Part shown: in pieces, positions 57,085 through 64,000 of the stretch | Layout: each line of letters opens with the position of its first letter | How positions within the stretch are numbered: the stretch's first letter is position 1 | From: CAVWSM01 sp963798505 | Lineage (GTDB): Bacteria > Actinomycetota > Actinomycetes > Jiangellales > Jiangellaceae | Assembly (NCBI GenBank): GCA_963798505.1 | Contig: CAWCTX010000002.1 | Location: forward strand, 1 to 64,000 | DNA: 64,000 nt | Direction: 5' to 3' | Translations under genes and position numbers: made by a program | The notes under the pieces: model-generated | What the model was told of the DNA's origin: nothing | Databases searched by the model: none | Seen by the model: only the letters and a program-made list of their open reading frames with translations

Positions 57085-59549
57085 CAGGCTGCACCCCCTG
57101 CGGAGAGAGTGACGACGGCGCCGGCGCCGACGCCCAGGTCGAGGTAGACGCGGGAGCCGACGGAGTTGGCCGGCACCCACACCACGCGGTCGGGCATCTC
57201 GGTGACCAGCACCGGCAGCCGGATGGACCCGCCGTTGCTCGACACGGTCAGCGACTGGCCGTCCGTGACACCGGTTTCGGCCGCGGTGGCCGCCGACAGC
57301 CTGGCCACCGGCGCGGGCGCGGTCGCCGCCAGGAATGGCTCGCCGTCTTGCAATCGGCCGGCATCGAGCATGAGTCGCCAGGCGGCCAGCACCGCCTGCC
57401 CGGCCCCGGGGGCGGCCGGCTCCCGCGCTTCCCGGGTCGGAGCGGTTGCCTTGGCACCGTCCCAGCTGCCCAGCTCGGCAAGCTCGTCGCGCGCGACGTC
57501 GACGGTCGGCAGGCCGATCGGGCTGTCCATCTCGTCGGCGACGAGCGAGAGCACCCGAACGTCGGGCAGTGCACCGGACTCCGCGAGCACCCTGCCGAAC
57601 GGTCGCGGACGCCCCTCCCAGTTGACGAAGGTGCCGGCCTTCTCGACGGCGGCGGCCACCGGCAGCACGACGTCGGCCAGCTCGGTCACCTCGCTGTGGC
57701 GGATCTCCAGGCTGACGACGAACGGCACCGTCTCGAGCGCATGCCGGGCCAGCCCGACGTCGGGGAGGTCGCTGAGCTCGACACCGCCCACGACAAGGGC
57801 ATCGAGCTCGCCGGCGGCACCCGCCGCCAGGATCTCCATGGTGTCGCGGCCCGGACGCGACGGCAGCAGCTCGACGCCCCAGTCGGCGGCGACGTCGACG
57901 CGCGCCTCGGGATCGTCGACCGGGCGGCCGCCCGGCAGCAGTATCGGCAGCGCACCTGCCTCGACCGCGCCACGCTCACCCGCGCGCCGCGGGATCCACG
58001 CCAGCCGCGCGCCGGTCGCCTGGGCGACGCGTAGGGCGGCGGACAGGGCGCCGGGGATAGTCGCGAGGCGCTCACCGACGAGCACGACGCTGCCCTGCTG
58101 CTTGAGCGCGGCGGCAACGTCGGAGACGCGGTTGTCGCCGTGCGCGATCGCGTCGAGGAGCTCGGCCTCGGTGCCCGGAGCAGCGGGGAGCAGGCTGCCG
58201 GACAGCTTCTGCAGCCCGCGTGTGGCGTACGGCGCGATGGCGTGCACCTGCAGGCGGTGCTTGCGTACGGCCTTGCGCAGCCGCAGGAAGACGATGCCCG
58301 CCTCTTCCTCCGGCTCCAGGCCGACCAGCAGCACCGCCGGGGCATGCTCGAGGTCGGTGTAGGTGACGCCGAGCCCGCTGCCGGCGACCGCGGCGGACAG
58401 AAACTCGGTCTCCTCTGCCGCCAGCGGCCGCGCGCGGAAGTCGATGTCGTTGGTGCCGAGCGCCACCCGCGCGAACTTCTGATAGGCGTAGGCGTCCTCG
58501 AGGGTCACCCGACCACCGGTCAGCACCGCGGCGCCGCGTCCGCTGCGCGCCGACAGCAGGCCCTTCGCAGCGATGGACAGGGCCTCCGGCCAGGACGCCG
58601 GCTCGAGCAGGCCGGACTCCTCGTTGCGTACGAGCGGGTGGGTGAGCCGGTCGTCGAGCGCGGCGTAGGGGAAGGCGAAGCGGTCCTTGTCGGAGATCCA
58701 CTCCTCGTTGACCTCGGGGTCGTCGCCGGACAGGCGGCGCATGACCTTGCCGCGGCGGTGGTCGACGCGGATGGCCGCGCCGCACGCGTCGTGCTCGCTC
58801 ACCGACGGCACCGACACGAGGTCGAACGGACGCGAGCGGAAGCGGTAGGCCGCGCTGGTCAGCGCACCGACCGGGCAGATCTGGATCGTGTTGCCGGCGA
58901 AGTAGCTCTCGAACGGCTCCTTCTCGTAGATGCCCACCTGTTGAAGCACGCCACGCTCGATGAGCTCGATGAACGGGTCACCGGCGATCTCCTGGGAGAA
59001 GCGCGTGCAGCGCGCGCAGAGGACGCAGCGCTCCCGGTCGAGCAGGATCTGCGCCGAGACGCTGATCGGCTTGGGATAGGTGCGCTTGCGACCGGTGAAC
59101 CGTGCCTCGGGGCGACCGTTGCTCATCGCCTGGTTCTGCAGCGGGCACTCGCCACCCTTGTCGCAGATCGGGCAGTCGAGCGGGTGGTTGATGAGCAAGA
59201 ACTCCATGACGCCCTGCTGCGCCTTGTCGGCGACCGGGGACGTCAGCTGGGTCTTCACAACCATGCCCGGGGCCACCTCGGTCGTGCAGGAGGCCTGCGG
59301 CTTGGGCATCCCCCGGCCGTTGCCGACGTCAGGGATCTCTACCAGGCACTGGCGGCAGGCGCCGACCGGGTCGAGCAGCGGGTGGTCGCAGAACCGCGGG
59401 ATCTGGATGCCGAGCAGCTCGGCGGCCCGGATGATGAGGGTGCCCTTCGGCACGCTCACCTCGAAGCCGTCGATGGTGAGCGTGACCAGGTCTTCTCGCT
59501 TCTGGACCTCGCCGCCTCCGGCGGTCGGGGCGCTTGTCGTGACGGTCAT
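57084..59549 (-). CDS. nuoG: NADH-quinone oxidoreductase subunit G
   Basis: 821 residues, intact. N-terminal [2Fe-2S] (FCDHPLLDPVGACRQCLVEI) and [4Fe-4S] sites (CPICDKGGECPLQNQ, CVLCARCTRFSQEIAG, ICPVGALTSAAYR). A molybdopterin-like domain without the cofactor follows, with a further Cys in SEHDACGAAIRVD. A C-terminal aspartate-decarboxylase-like barrel ends VVTLSAGGAA. Only the canonical set has this gene. Confidence 0.95.
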   Translation of the reverse strand: MTVTTSAPTAGGGEVQKREDLVTLTIDGFEVSVPKGTLIIRAAELLGIQIPRFCDHPLLDPVGACRQCLVEIPDVGNGRGMPKPQASCTTEVAPGMVVKTQLTSPVADKAQQGVMEFLLINHPLDCPICDKGGECPLQNQAMSNGRPEARFTGRKRTYPKPISVSAQILLDRERCVLCARCTRFSQEIAGDPFIELIERGVLQQVGIYEKEPFESYFAGNTIQICPVGALTSAAYRFRSRPFDLVSVPSVSEHDACGAAIRVDHRRGKVMRRLSGDDPEVNEEWISDKDRFAFPYAALDDRLTHPLVRNEESGLLEPASWPEALSIAAKGLLSARSGRGAAVLTGGRVTLEDAYAYQKFARVALGTNDIDFRARPLAAEETEFLSAAVAGSGLGVTYTDLEHAPAVLLVGLEPEEEAGIVFLRLRKAVRKHRLQVHAIAPYATRGLQKLSGSLLPAAPGTEAELLDAIAHGDNRVSDVAAALKQQGSVVLVGERLATIPGALSAALRVAQATGARLAWIPRRAGERGAVEAGALPILLPGGRPVDDPEARVDVAADWGVELLPSRPGRDTMEILAAGAAGELDALVVGGVELSDLPDVGLARHALETVPFVVSLEIRHSEVTELADVVLPVAAAVEKAGTFVNWEGRPRPFGRVLAESGALPDVRVLSLVADEMDSPIGLPTVDVARDELAELGSWDGAKATAPTREAREPAAPGAGQAVLAAWRLMLDAGRLQDGEPFLAATAPAPVARLSAATAAETGVTDGQSLTVSSNGGSIRLPVLVTEMPDRVVWVPANSVGSRVYLDLGVGAGAVVTLSAGGAA

Positions 59550-60859
59550 CAGGCGTTGGCTCCCGCGCTGGCGAACAGGGTGCTGGCCTCATAGGGGAAC
59601 AGCTCCCAGGCCGGCGTGTGGGTGCCGGCGAGGAACTCGTCCCGGAAGTGCTCGATGGCGCTCGTGACGCAGGCTGCGGTGCCGTCGGCGAGCGCGCAGA
59701 AGGAGCGGCCGGCGATGTTGTCGCACATGTCGAGCAGCAGGTCGATGTCGGACTCGTTGCCCTTGCCCGCCTCGAGCCGCTGAAGCACCTGCACGAGCCA
59801 CCAGCTGCCCTCCCGACAGGGGGTGCACTTGCCGCAGGACTCGTGCTTGTAGAACTCCGCCCAGCGCAGAGTGGTGCGTACGACGGAAACGGTCTCGTCG
59901 AAGAGCTGCAACGCCCGGGTGCCGAGCAGCGACCCGGCTGCCGCGACGCTCTCGAAGTCGAGGGGCACGTCGAGGTGCTCCGCGGTGAGGATCTGCGTCG
60001 ACGAGCCGCCGGGCGTCCAGAACTTGAGCTCGTGGCCGTCGCGGATGCCGCCCGCCATGTCGAGCAGCTCGCGCAGGGTGATGCCGAGCGGGGCTTCGTA
60101 CTGTCCGGGCCTTGTGACATGCCCGGAGAGCGAGAAGAACCCCATGCCCTTGCTCTTCTCGGTGCCCATCTTGGCGAACCAGTCGGCGCCGTGGCGCACG
60201 ATGGGTACGACCGACGCGATGGACTCCACGTTGTTGATGACGGTGGGTGAGGCGTAGAGCCCGGCCACCGCCGGGAACGGTGGGCGCAGCCGTGGCTGGC
60301 CACGTCGCCCCTCCAACGAGTCGAGCAGCGCGGTCTCCTCGCCGCAGATGTAGGCGCCCGCACCGGCGTGCACGACGAGCTCGAGGTCGTAGCCGGATCC
60401 GAGGATGTTGCTGCCGAGGTAGCCGGCCGCATGGGCCTCGGCGACCGCGGCCTGCAGTCGCCGGATGACGTGCAACACCTCGCCGCGTACGTAGATGAAG
60501 GCGCGGTTGGCGCGGATGGCGTAGGAGGAGATGATCACGCCCTCGACCAGGGTGTGCGGCGTGGCCAACATGAGCGGGATGTCCTTGCAGGTGCCCGGCT
60601 CCGACTCGTCTGCGTTGACGACGAGGTACTTGGGCTTGGGGTTGTCCTGCGGGATGAAGCCCCACTTCAGGCCGGTCGGGAAGCCCGCACCGCCGCGGCC
60701 GCGGAGGCCGGAGTCCTTGACCATCTCGACGATCTCGGCGGGCTGCATGCCGAGGGCTCGGCGCAAGGCCTGGTAGCCGCCGCGGCGCTCGTAGCCGGCA
60801 CGGGTGAACGCGTCGTCGTCGTCCCAGTGTGCGGACAGGACGGGAGCGAGAGTGGTCAC
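59549..60859 (-). CDS. nuoF: NADH-quinone oxidoreductase subunit F
   Basis: NADH- and FMN-binding subunit of 436 residues, from GTG 60859. NADH site GLRGRGGAGFPTGLKW, FMN region YLVVNADESEPGTCKD, AGAGAYICGEETALLDSLEG, and N3 cluster ligands ESCGKCTPCREG plus a later Cys (GRSFCALADG). It makes this set NADH-dependent. Confidence 0.96.
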   Translation of the reverse strand: MTTLAPVLSAHWDDDDAFTRAGYERRGGYQALRRALGMQPAEIVEMVKDSGLRGRGGAGFPTGLKWGFIPQDNPKPKYLVVNADESEPGTCKDIPLMLATPHTLVEGVIISSYAIRANRAFIYVRGEVLHVIRRLQAAVAEAHAAGYLGSNILGSGYDLELVVHAGAGAYICGEETALLDSLEGRRGQPRLRPPFPAVAGLYASPTVINNVESIASVVPIVRHGADWFAKMGTEKSKGMGFFSLSGHVTRPGQYEAPLGITLRELLDMAGGIRDGHELKFWTPGGSSTQILTAEHLDVPLDFESVAAAGSLLGTRALQLFDETVSVVRTTLRWAEFYKHESCGKCTPCREGSWWLVQVLQRLEAGKGNESDIDLLLDMCDNIAGRSFCALADGTAACVTSAIEHFRDEFLAGTHTPAWELFPYEASTLFASAGANA

Positions 60860-61559
60860 GAGCGCTCCCCCGTGCGGACGTGGACTTGCGGGTGCCTGTC
60901 GTGGTGGGCGCGGCCGGCTCTGGTGGCGCGCTCCAGCCGCGCTCGTGCGCCAGCTCGAGCCCGACGAGCGAGGCCGGGCCGGCCGTCGGGCCGTCGCCGG
61001 CGAGGCCGTCGGTGAACCCGGCCAGCACCCGCTCGGCCTCCTTGAAGGTGCACAGCCGCGGCCCACGGGTGGAACGGACTTCCTCGCCGGCCCGGAGCCT
61101 GTCGACCAGCTCGACGGCACTCTGCGGCGTCTGGTTGTCCATGAACTCCCAGTTGACCATCACCACCGGAGCGAAGTCGCAGGCAGCGTTGCACTCGACG
61201 TGCTCGACCGAGACCTTGCCGTCGTCGGTGGTCTCGTCGTGCCCGATGCCGGTGTGCTCGACCAGTCGCTTCCAGATCTCGTCGCCGCCCATGACGGCAC
61301 ACAGCGTGTTGGTGCAGACGCCGACGTGGTAGTCGCCCATGGGGTGACGCTTGTACATCGTGTAGAAGGTCGCCACCCCGGACACCTCGGCCTCGGTGAT
61401 GCCGAGCTCCTCGGCGCAGATCTCGATGCCCTCGGGCGTCACGTATCCGTCGTAGCTCTGCACGAGGTGCAGCATGGGCAGCAGCGCGGACCGCGGCTCG
61501 GGATAGCGCGCGATGATCTCGCGCATCTCCTGCCGGGTCTGCTCGTGGAGATTGCTCAC
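60856..61559 (-). CDS. nuoE: NADH-quinone oxidoreductase subunit E (indel near the end)
   Basis: [2Fe-2S] N1a subunit of about 234 codons. Cluster ligands are in GVCTNTLCAVMGG and VECNAACDFAPVVMVN. It starts MSNLHEQTRQEMREIIARYP. The frame as given runs into nuoF; one missing G in the GGGGG run near 60868 would give the expected end GGERS-stop with a GTGA overlap to nuoF. The last 60 residues are a Pro/Ala-rich tail. Confidence 0.92.
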
Positions 61560-62911
61560 CTGTCAACTCCGCCCATGACCGGGTCGATGCTCGCGACTGC
61601 GACGATCACGTCGGCCACCTGGCCGCCCTCCGACATCGCGGCCACACCTTGCAGGTTGTTGAAGGAGGGGTCGCGGAAGTGTGCGCGATAGGGCCGGGTG
61701 CCGCCGTCGGACACGAGGTGGCAACCGAGTTCGCCGCGGGCCGACTCGATGGCCGCGTAGACCTGGCCGGCCGGCACCCGGAACCCCTCGGTGACCAGCT
61801 TGAAGTGGTGGATCAGGGCTTCCATCGACTCGCCCATGATGTGGCGGATGTGGTCGAGGGAGTTGCCCATGCCGTCGCCGCCCAGCGCCAGCTGAGCAGG
61901 CCAGGCAATCTTCTTGTCGGCCACCATGACGGGCCCTGGCGCGAGCCGCTCGAGGCACTGCTCGACGATGCGCAGGCTCTGCTTCATCTCCTCGATGCGT
62001 ACGCGGAAACGGCCGTAGGCGTCGCAGGTGTCCCAGGTGGGCACGTCAAACTCGTACGACTCGTAGTCGAGGTAGGGCTGCGACTTGCGCAGGTCCCATG
62101 GGAGCCCGGCCGCGCGGACGATAGGCCCGGTCATGCCGAGCGCCATGCAGCCTGCGAGGTCGAGGTAGCCGACCCCGACCGTGCGGCCCTTGAAGATGGC
62201 GTTCTCGTTGCAGAACATCTCGTACTCGGGCAGGTACTTGTGCAGCCACTGGGTGCACTCGCGGATGCGCTCGACGGCGCCAGGTGGGAGGTCCTGCGCG
62301 ACGCCGCCCGGCCGGAAATAGGCCATGTTCATGCGCAGCCCGGAGACGAGCTCGAAGACGTCGAGGATCTTCTCGCGGTCGCGGAAACCGTTGGTCATGA
62401 CCGTCAGCGCGCCGATCTCCATGCCGCCCGTGGCGATGCAGACCAGGTGCGAGGAGATGCGGTTGAGCTCGAGCATGAGCACGCGGATGACCTTGGCCCG
62501 CTCGGGGATCTCATCGGTGATGCCCAGCAGCTTTTCGACCGCGAGCACGTAGGCCGCCTCGTTGTGCAGCGGCATCAGGTAGTCCATGCGAGTGACGAAC
62601 GTGGTCCCTTGGGTCCACGTGCGGTACTCCATGCTCTTCTCGATGCCGGTGTGCAGGAAGCCGATGCCGGCGCGCGCATCGGTGACGGTTTCGCCGTCGA
62701 GCTCGAGGATGAGCCGGAGCACGCCGTGCGTCGACGGATGCTGCGGGCCCATGTTGACGACGATGCGTTCCTCGCCGGCCTGCGCGGCGGACACGACGGA
62801 GTCCCAGTCCTGGCCGGTGACCGTGTAGACCGGGCCCTCAGTGGTCTCGCGAACCCCGGCGAAGGGATCGTCGCCGGCGAGGTCGGCGGAGGTGTAGGTG
62901 AAGTCGCTCAT
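61556..62911 (-). CDS. nuoD: NADH-quinone oxidoreductase subunit D
   Basis: 49-kDa-type subunit of 451 residues that shapes the quinone site with NuoB. Signature VVNMGPQHPSTHGVLRLILE, LHTGIEKSMEYRTWTQG and the C-terminal SFNNLQGVAAMSEGGQVADV. It is the only nuoD in the window. Confidence 0.96.
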   Translation of the reverse strand: MSDFTYTSADLAGDDPFAGVRETTEGPVYTVTGQDWDSVVSAAQAGEERIVVNMGPQHPSTHGVLRLILELDGETVTDARAGIGFLHTGIEKSMEYRTWTQGTTFVTRMDYLMPLHNEAAYVLAVEKLLGITDEIPERAKVIRVLMLELNRISSHLVCIATGGMEIGALTVMTNGFRDREKILDVFELVSGLRMNMAYFRPGGVAQDLPPGAVERIRECTQWLHKYLPEYEMFCNENAIFKGRTVGVGYLDLAGCMALGMTGPIVRAAGLPWDLRKSQPYLDYESYEFDVPTWDTCDAYGRFRVRIEEMKQSLRIVEQCLERLAPGPVMVADKKIAWPAQLALGGDGMGNSLDHIRHIMGESMEALIHHFKLVTEGFRVPAGQVYAAIESARGELGCHLVSDGGTRPYRAHFRDPSFNNLQGVAAMSEGGQVADVIVAVASIDPVMGGVDR

Positions 62912-63633
62912 CAGCCGTACGCCCTCCGCTCGTCGGGGGGCGGAATGGTGGCTCCCTTGTATTCCACGGGAATGCCTCCGAGCGGGTAGTCCTTGCGCTG
63001 CGGGTGTCCCGGCCAGTCGTCGGGCATCTGGATGCGGGTCAGGGATGGGTGGCCGTCGAAGATGATGCCGAAGAAGTCGTAGGTCTCCCGCTCGTGCCAG
63101 TTGTTGGCCGGGTAGACGGCGACGACCGAGGGGATGTGCGGGTCGGAGTCGGGGCAGGTCACCTCGAGGCGCAGCCGCCGGTTGTGCGTGACCGAGAGCA
63201 GCGGATAGACGGCGTGCAGCTCTCGGCCGCTGTCCTCGGGGTAGTGGACACCGGATACGCCGAGGCAGAGCTCGAAGCGCAGCGCCGGGTCGTCGCGCAG
63301 CGGCCGGACGACCTCGAGCAGCTGGTCGCGCTTGATGAACAGCGTCATCTCGCCACGGTCGATGACGACCTTCTCGACCGCGTCGTCGAACGACACGCCG
63401 CCGGCCTCGAGCGCCTCGGACAGCGCATCGCCGACCTCGTCGAGCCAATCGCCCCATGGACGAGGGGTGGACTCGTCGAGCACCACAGGGTTGGTGATGC
63501 GGCGGACCAGGCCGCCGTAGCCGGACGTGTCGCCGCTGCCCTCGGTGCCGAACATGCCGCGGGCGGTCGGGTGCGCCGGCAGCGGCTCGGTGCGACCGGG
63601 CTCCGGCTCGGCGGGAAGGTTCTGCTCAGTCAC
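62911..63633 (-). CDS. nuoC: NADH-quinone oxidoreductase subunit C
   Basis: 240 residues from a GTG at 63633. The core is NNWHERETYDFFGIIFDGHP and MPDDWPGHPQRKDYPLGGIP. A 55-residue N-terminal extension is Pro/Gly-rich. It shares a one-base TGATG junction with nuoD. Confidence 0.95.
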   Translation of the reverse strand: MTEQNLPAEPEPGRTEPLPAHPTARGMFGTEGSGDTSGYGGLVRRITNPVVLDESTPRPWGDWLDEVGDALSEALEAGGVSFDDAVEKVVIDRGEMTLFIKRDQLLEVVRPLRDDPALRFELCLGVSGVHYPEDSGRELHAVYPLLSVTHNRRLRLEVTCPDSDPHIPSVVAVYPANNWHERETYDFFGIIFDGHPSLTRIQMPDDWPGHPQRKDYPLGGIPVEYKGATIPPPDERRAYG

Positions 63634-64000
63634 CGGAGCAGCCCCTTCATCTCGTGCGTCGCCGCTGCAGTCAGCGCCAGCTCCTCGGCCTCCGCCTTGG
63701 CCTTCTCGGCGTTGACGCCGAGCGGCATGTTCTGGATCTTCTTGTGCAGCTTGAGGATGGCGTCGATCAGCATCTCCGGGCGCGGCGGGCAGCCGGGCAG
63801 GTAGATATCGACGGGCACGATGTGATCGACGCCCTGCACGATCGCATAGTTGTTGAACATGCCACCGCTGCTGGCGCAGACACCCATCGAGAGCACCCAC
63901 TTGGGCCCGGGCATCTGGTCGTAGATCTGCCGCAGAACCGGAGCCATCTTCTGGCTCACGCGCCCGGCCACGATCATCAGGTCGGCCTGGCGAGGCGAGG
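63630..64000 (-). CDS. nuoB: NADH-quinone oxidoreductase subunit B (partial)
   Basis: C-terminal 122 residues; the start lies beyond the right edge. N2 cluster ligands visible here are in SMGVCASSGGMFNN and LPGCPPRPEML; the CC pair is outside the window. nuoA should follow outside. It ends with a 4-base overlap to nuoC. Confidence 0.95.
   Translation of the reverse strand, partial: SPRQADLMIVAGRVSQKMAPVLRQIYDQMPGPKWVLSMGVCASSGGMFNNYAIVQGVDHIVPVDIYLPGCPPRPEMLIDAILKLHKKIQNMPLGVNAEKAKAEAEELALTAAATHEMKGLLR

Overview
The window is high-GC actinobacterial chromosome. Its gene order is the one conserved around rpoBC in Actinomycetota such as Streptomyces and Mycobacterium: rpoC-rpoB-rplL-rplJ-(lipoprotein)-rplA-rplK-nusG-secE-tRNA-Trp, then murB, two hadA/hadB-like MaoC genes, rpmG, tRNA-Met/Thr/Tyr, yajQ and htpX. 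Two complex I loci follow. GTG and TTG starts are frequent and genes often overlap by 4 bp. A member of the Nocardioidaceae/Propionibacteriales or a relative fits, but I cannot fix the genus from sequence alone.

Layout. 1-10.5 kb: transcription and translation genes on the minus strand, with an L10-leader-like region before rplJ and two candidate promoters before rpoB. 10.6-17.8 kb: four tRNAs, an aminotransferase, a Gfo/Idh/MocA oxidoreductase, an aldo/keto reductase, adenosine deaminase, murB, the MaoC pair and rpmG. 17.9-19.4 kb: yajQ and htpX. 19.5-29.4 kb: a second, partial complex I set (nuoA2 B2 C2 H2 I2 J2 K2 L2 M2 N2) with no nuoD, E, F or G, interrupted between H2 and I2 by a MarR-GNAT fusion regulator gene. 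29.5-34.8 kb: a BKACE-family enzyme, an RDD membrane protein, an unfamiliar protein built from 13 in-register nonapeptides, and korAB (2-oxoacid:ferredoxin oxidoreductase). 35-40.6 kb: a GH4 glycosidase, a PfkB sugar kinase and an ABC sugar importer without its own ATPase. 40.7-48 kb: bfd-bfr behind an IdeR/DtxR-type iron box, an ECF42-type sigma factor with its DGPF partner, a RarD-like transporter, a PhoX phosphatase and a membrane-anchored GH15-like glycosidase preceded by two palindromic operators. 48.1-64 kb: a long-chain polyprenyl diphosphate synthase as last gene of the canonical complex I operon, read here from nuoN back to a partial nuoB.

Together the respiratory genes suggest two electron entry routes into menaquinone. 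One is the canonical NADH route, with the quinone side-chain synthase in the same operon. The other is a probable ferredoxin-linked partial complex I beside Kor, which would supply reduced ferredoxin. The second route is inference from gene content and neighbourhood.

Data quality matters. Single-base indels break many essential genes: rpoC and rpoB carry more than a dozen, and nusG, murB, aspC, nuoL2, nuoJ2, nuoH2, nuoE and an ABC permease carry one or two each. The reading frame resumes downstream each time, so I treat them as residual assembly errors, not pseudogenes. Other structured DNA includes a pair of 61-bp dispersed hairpins at two convergent gene junctions and a different strong hairpin at a third.
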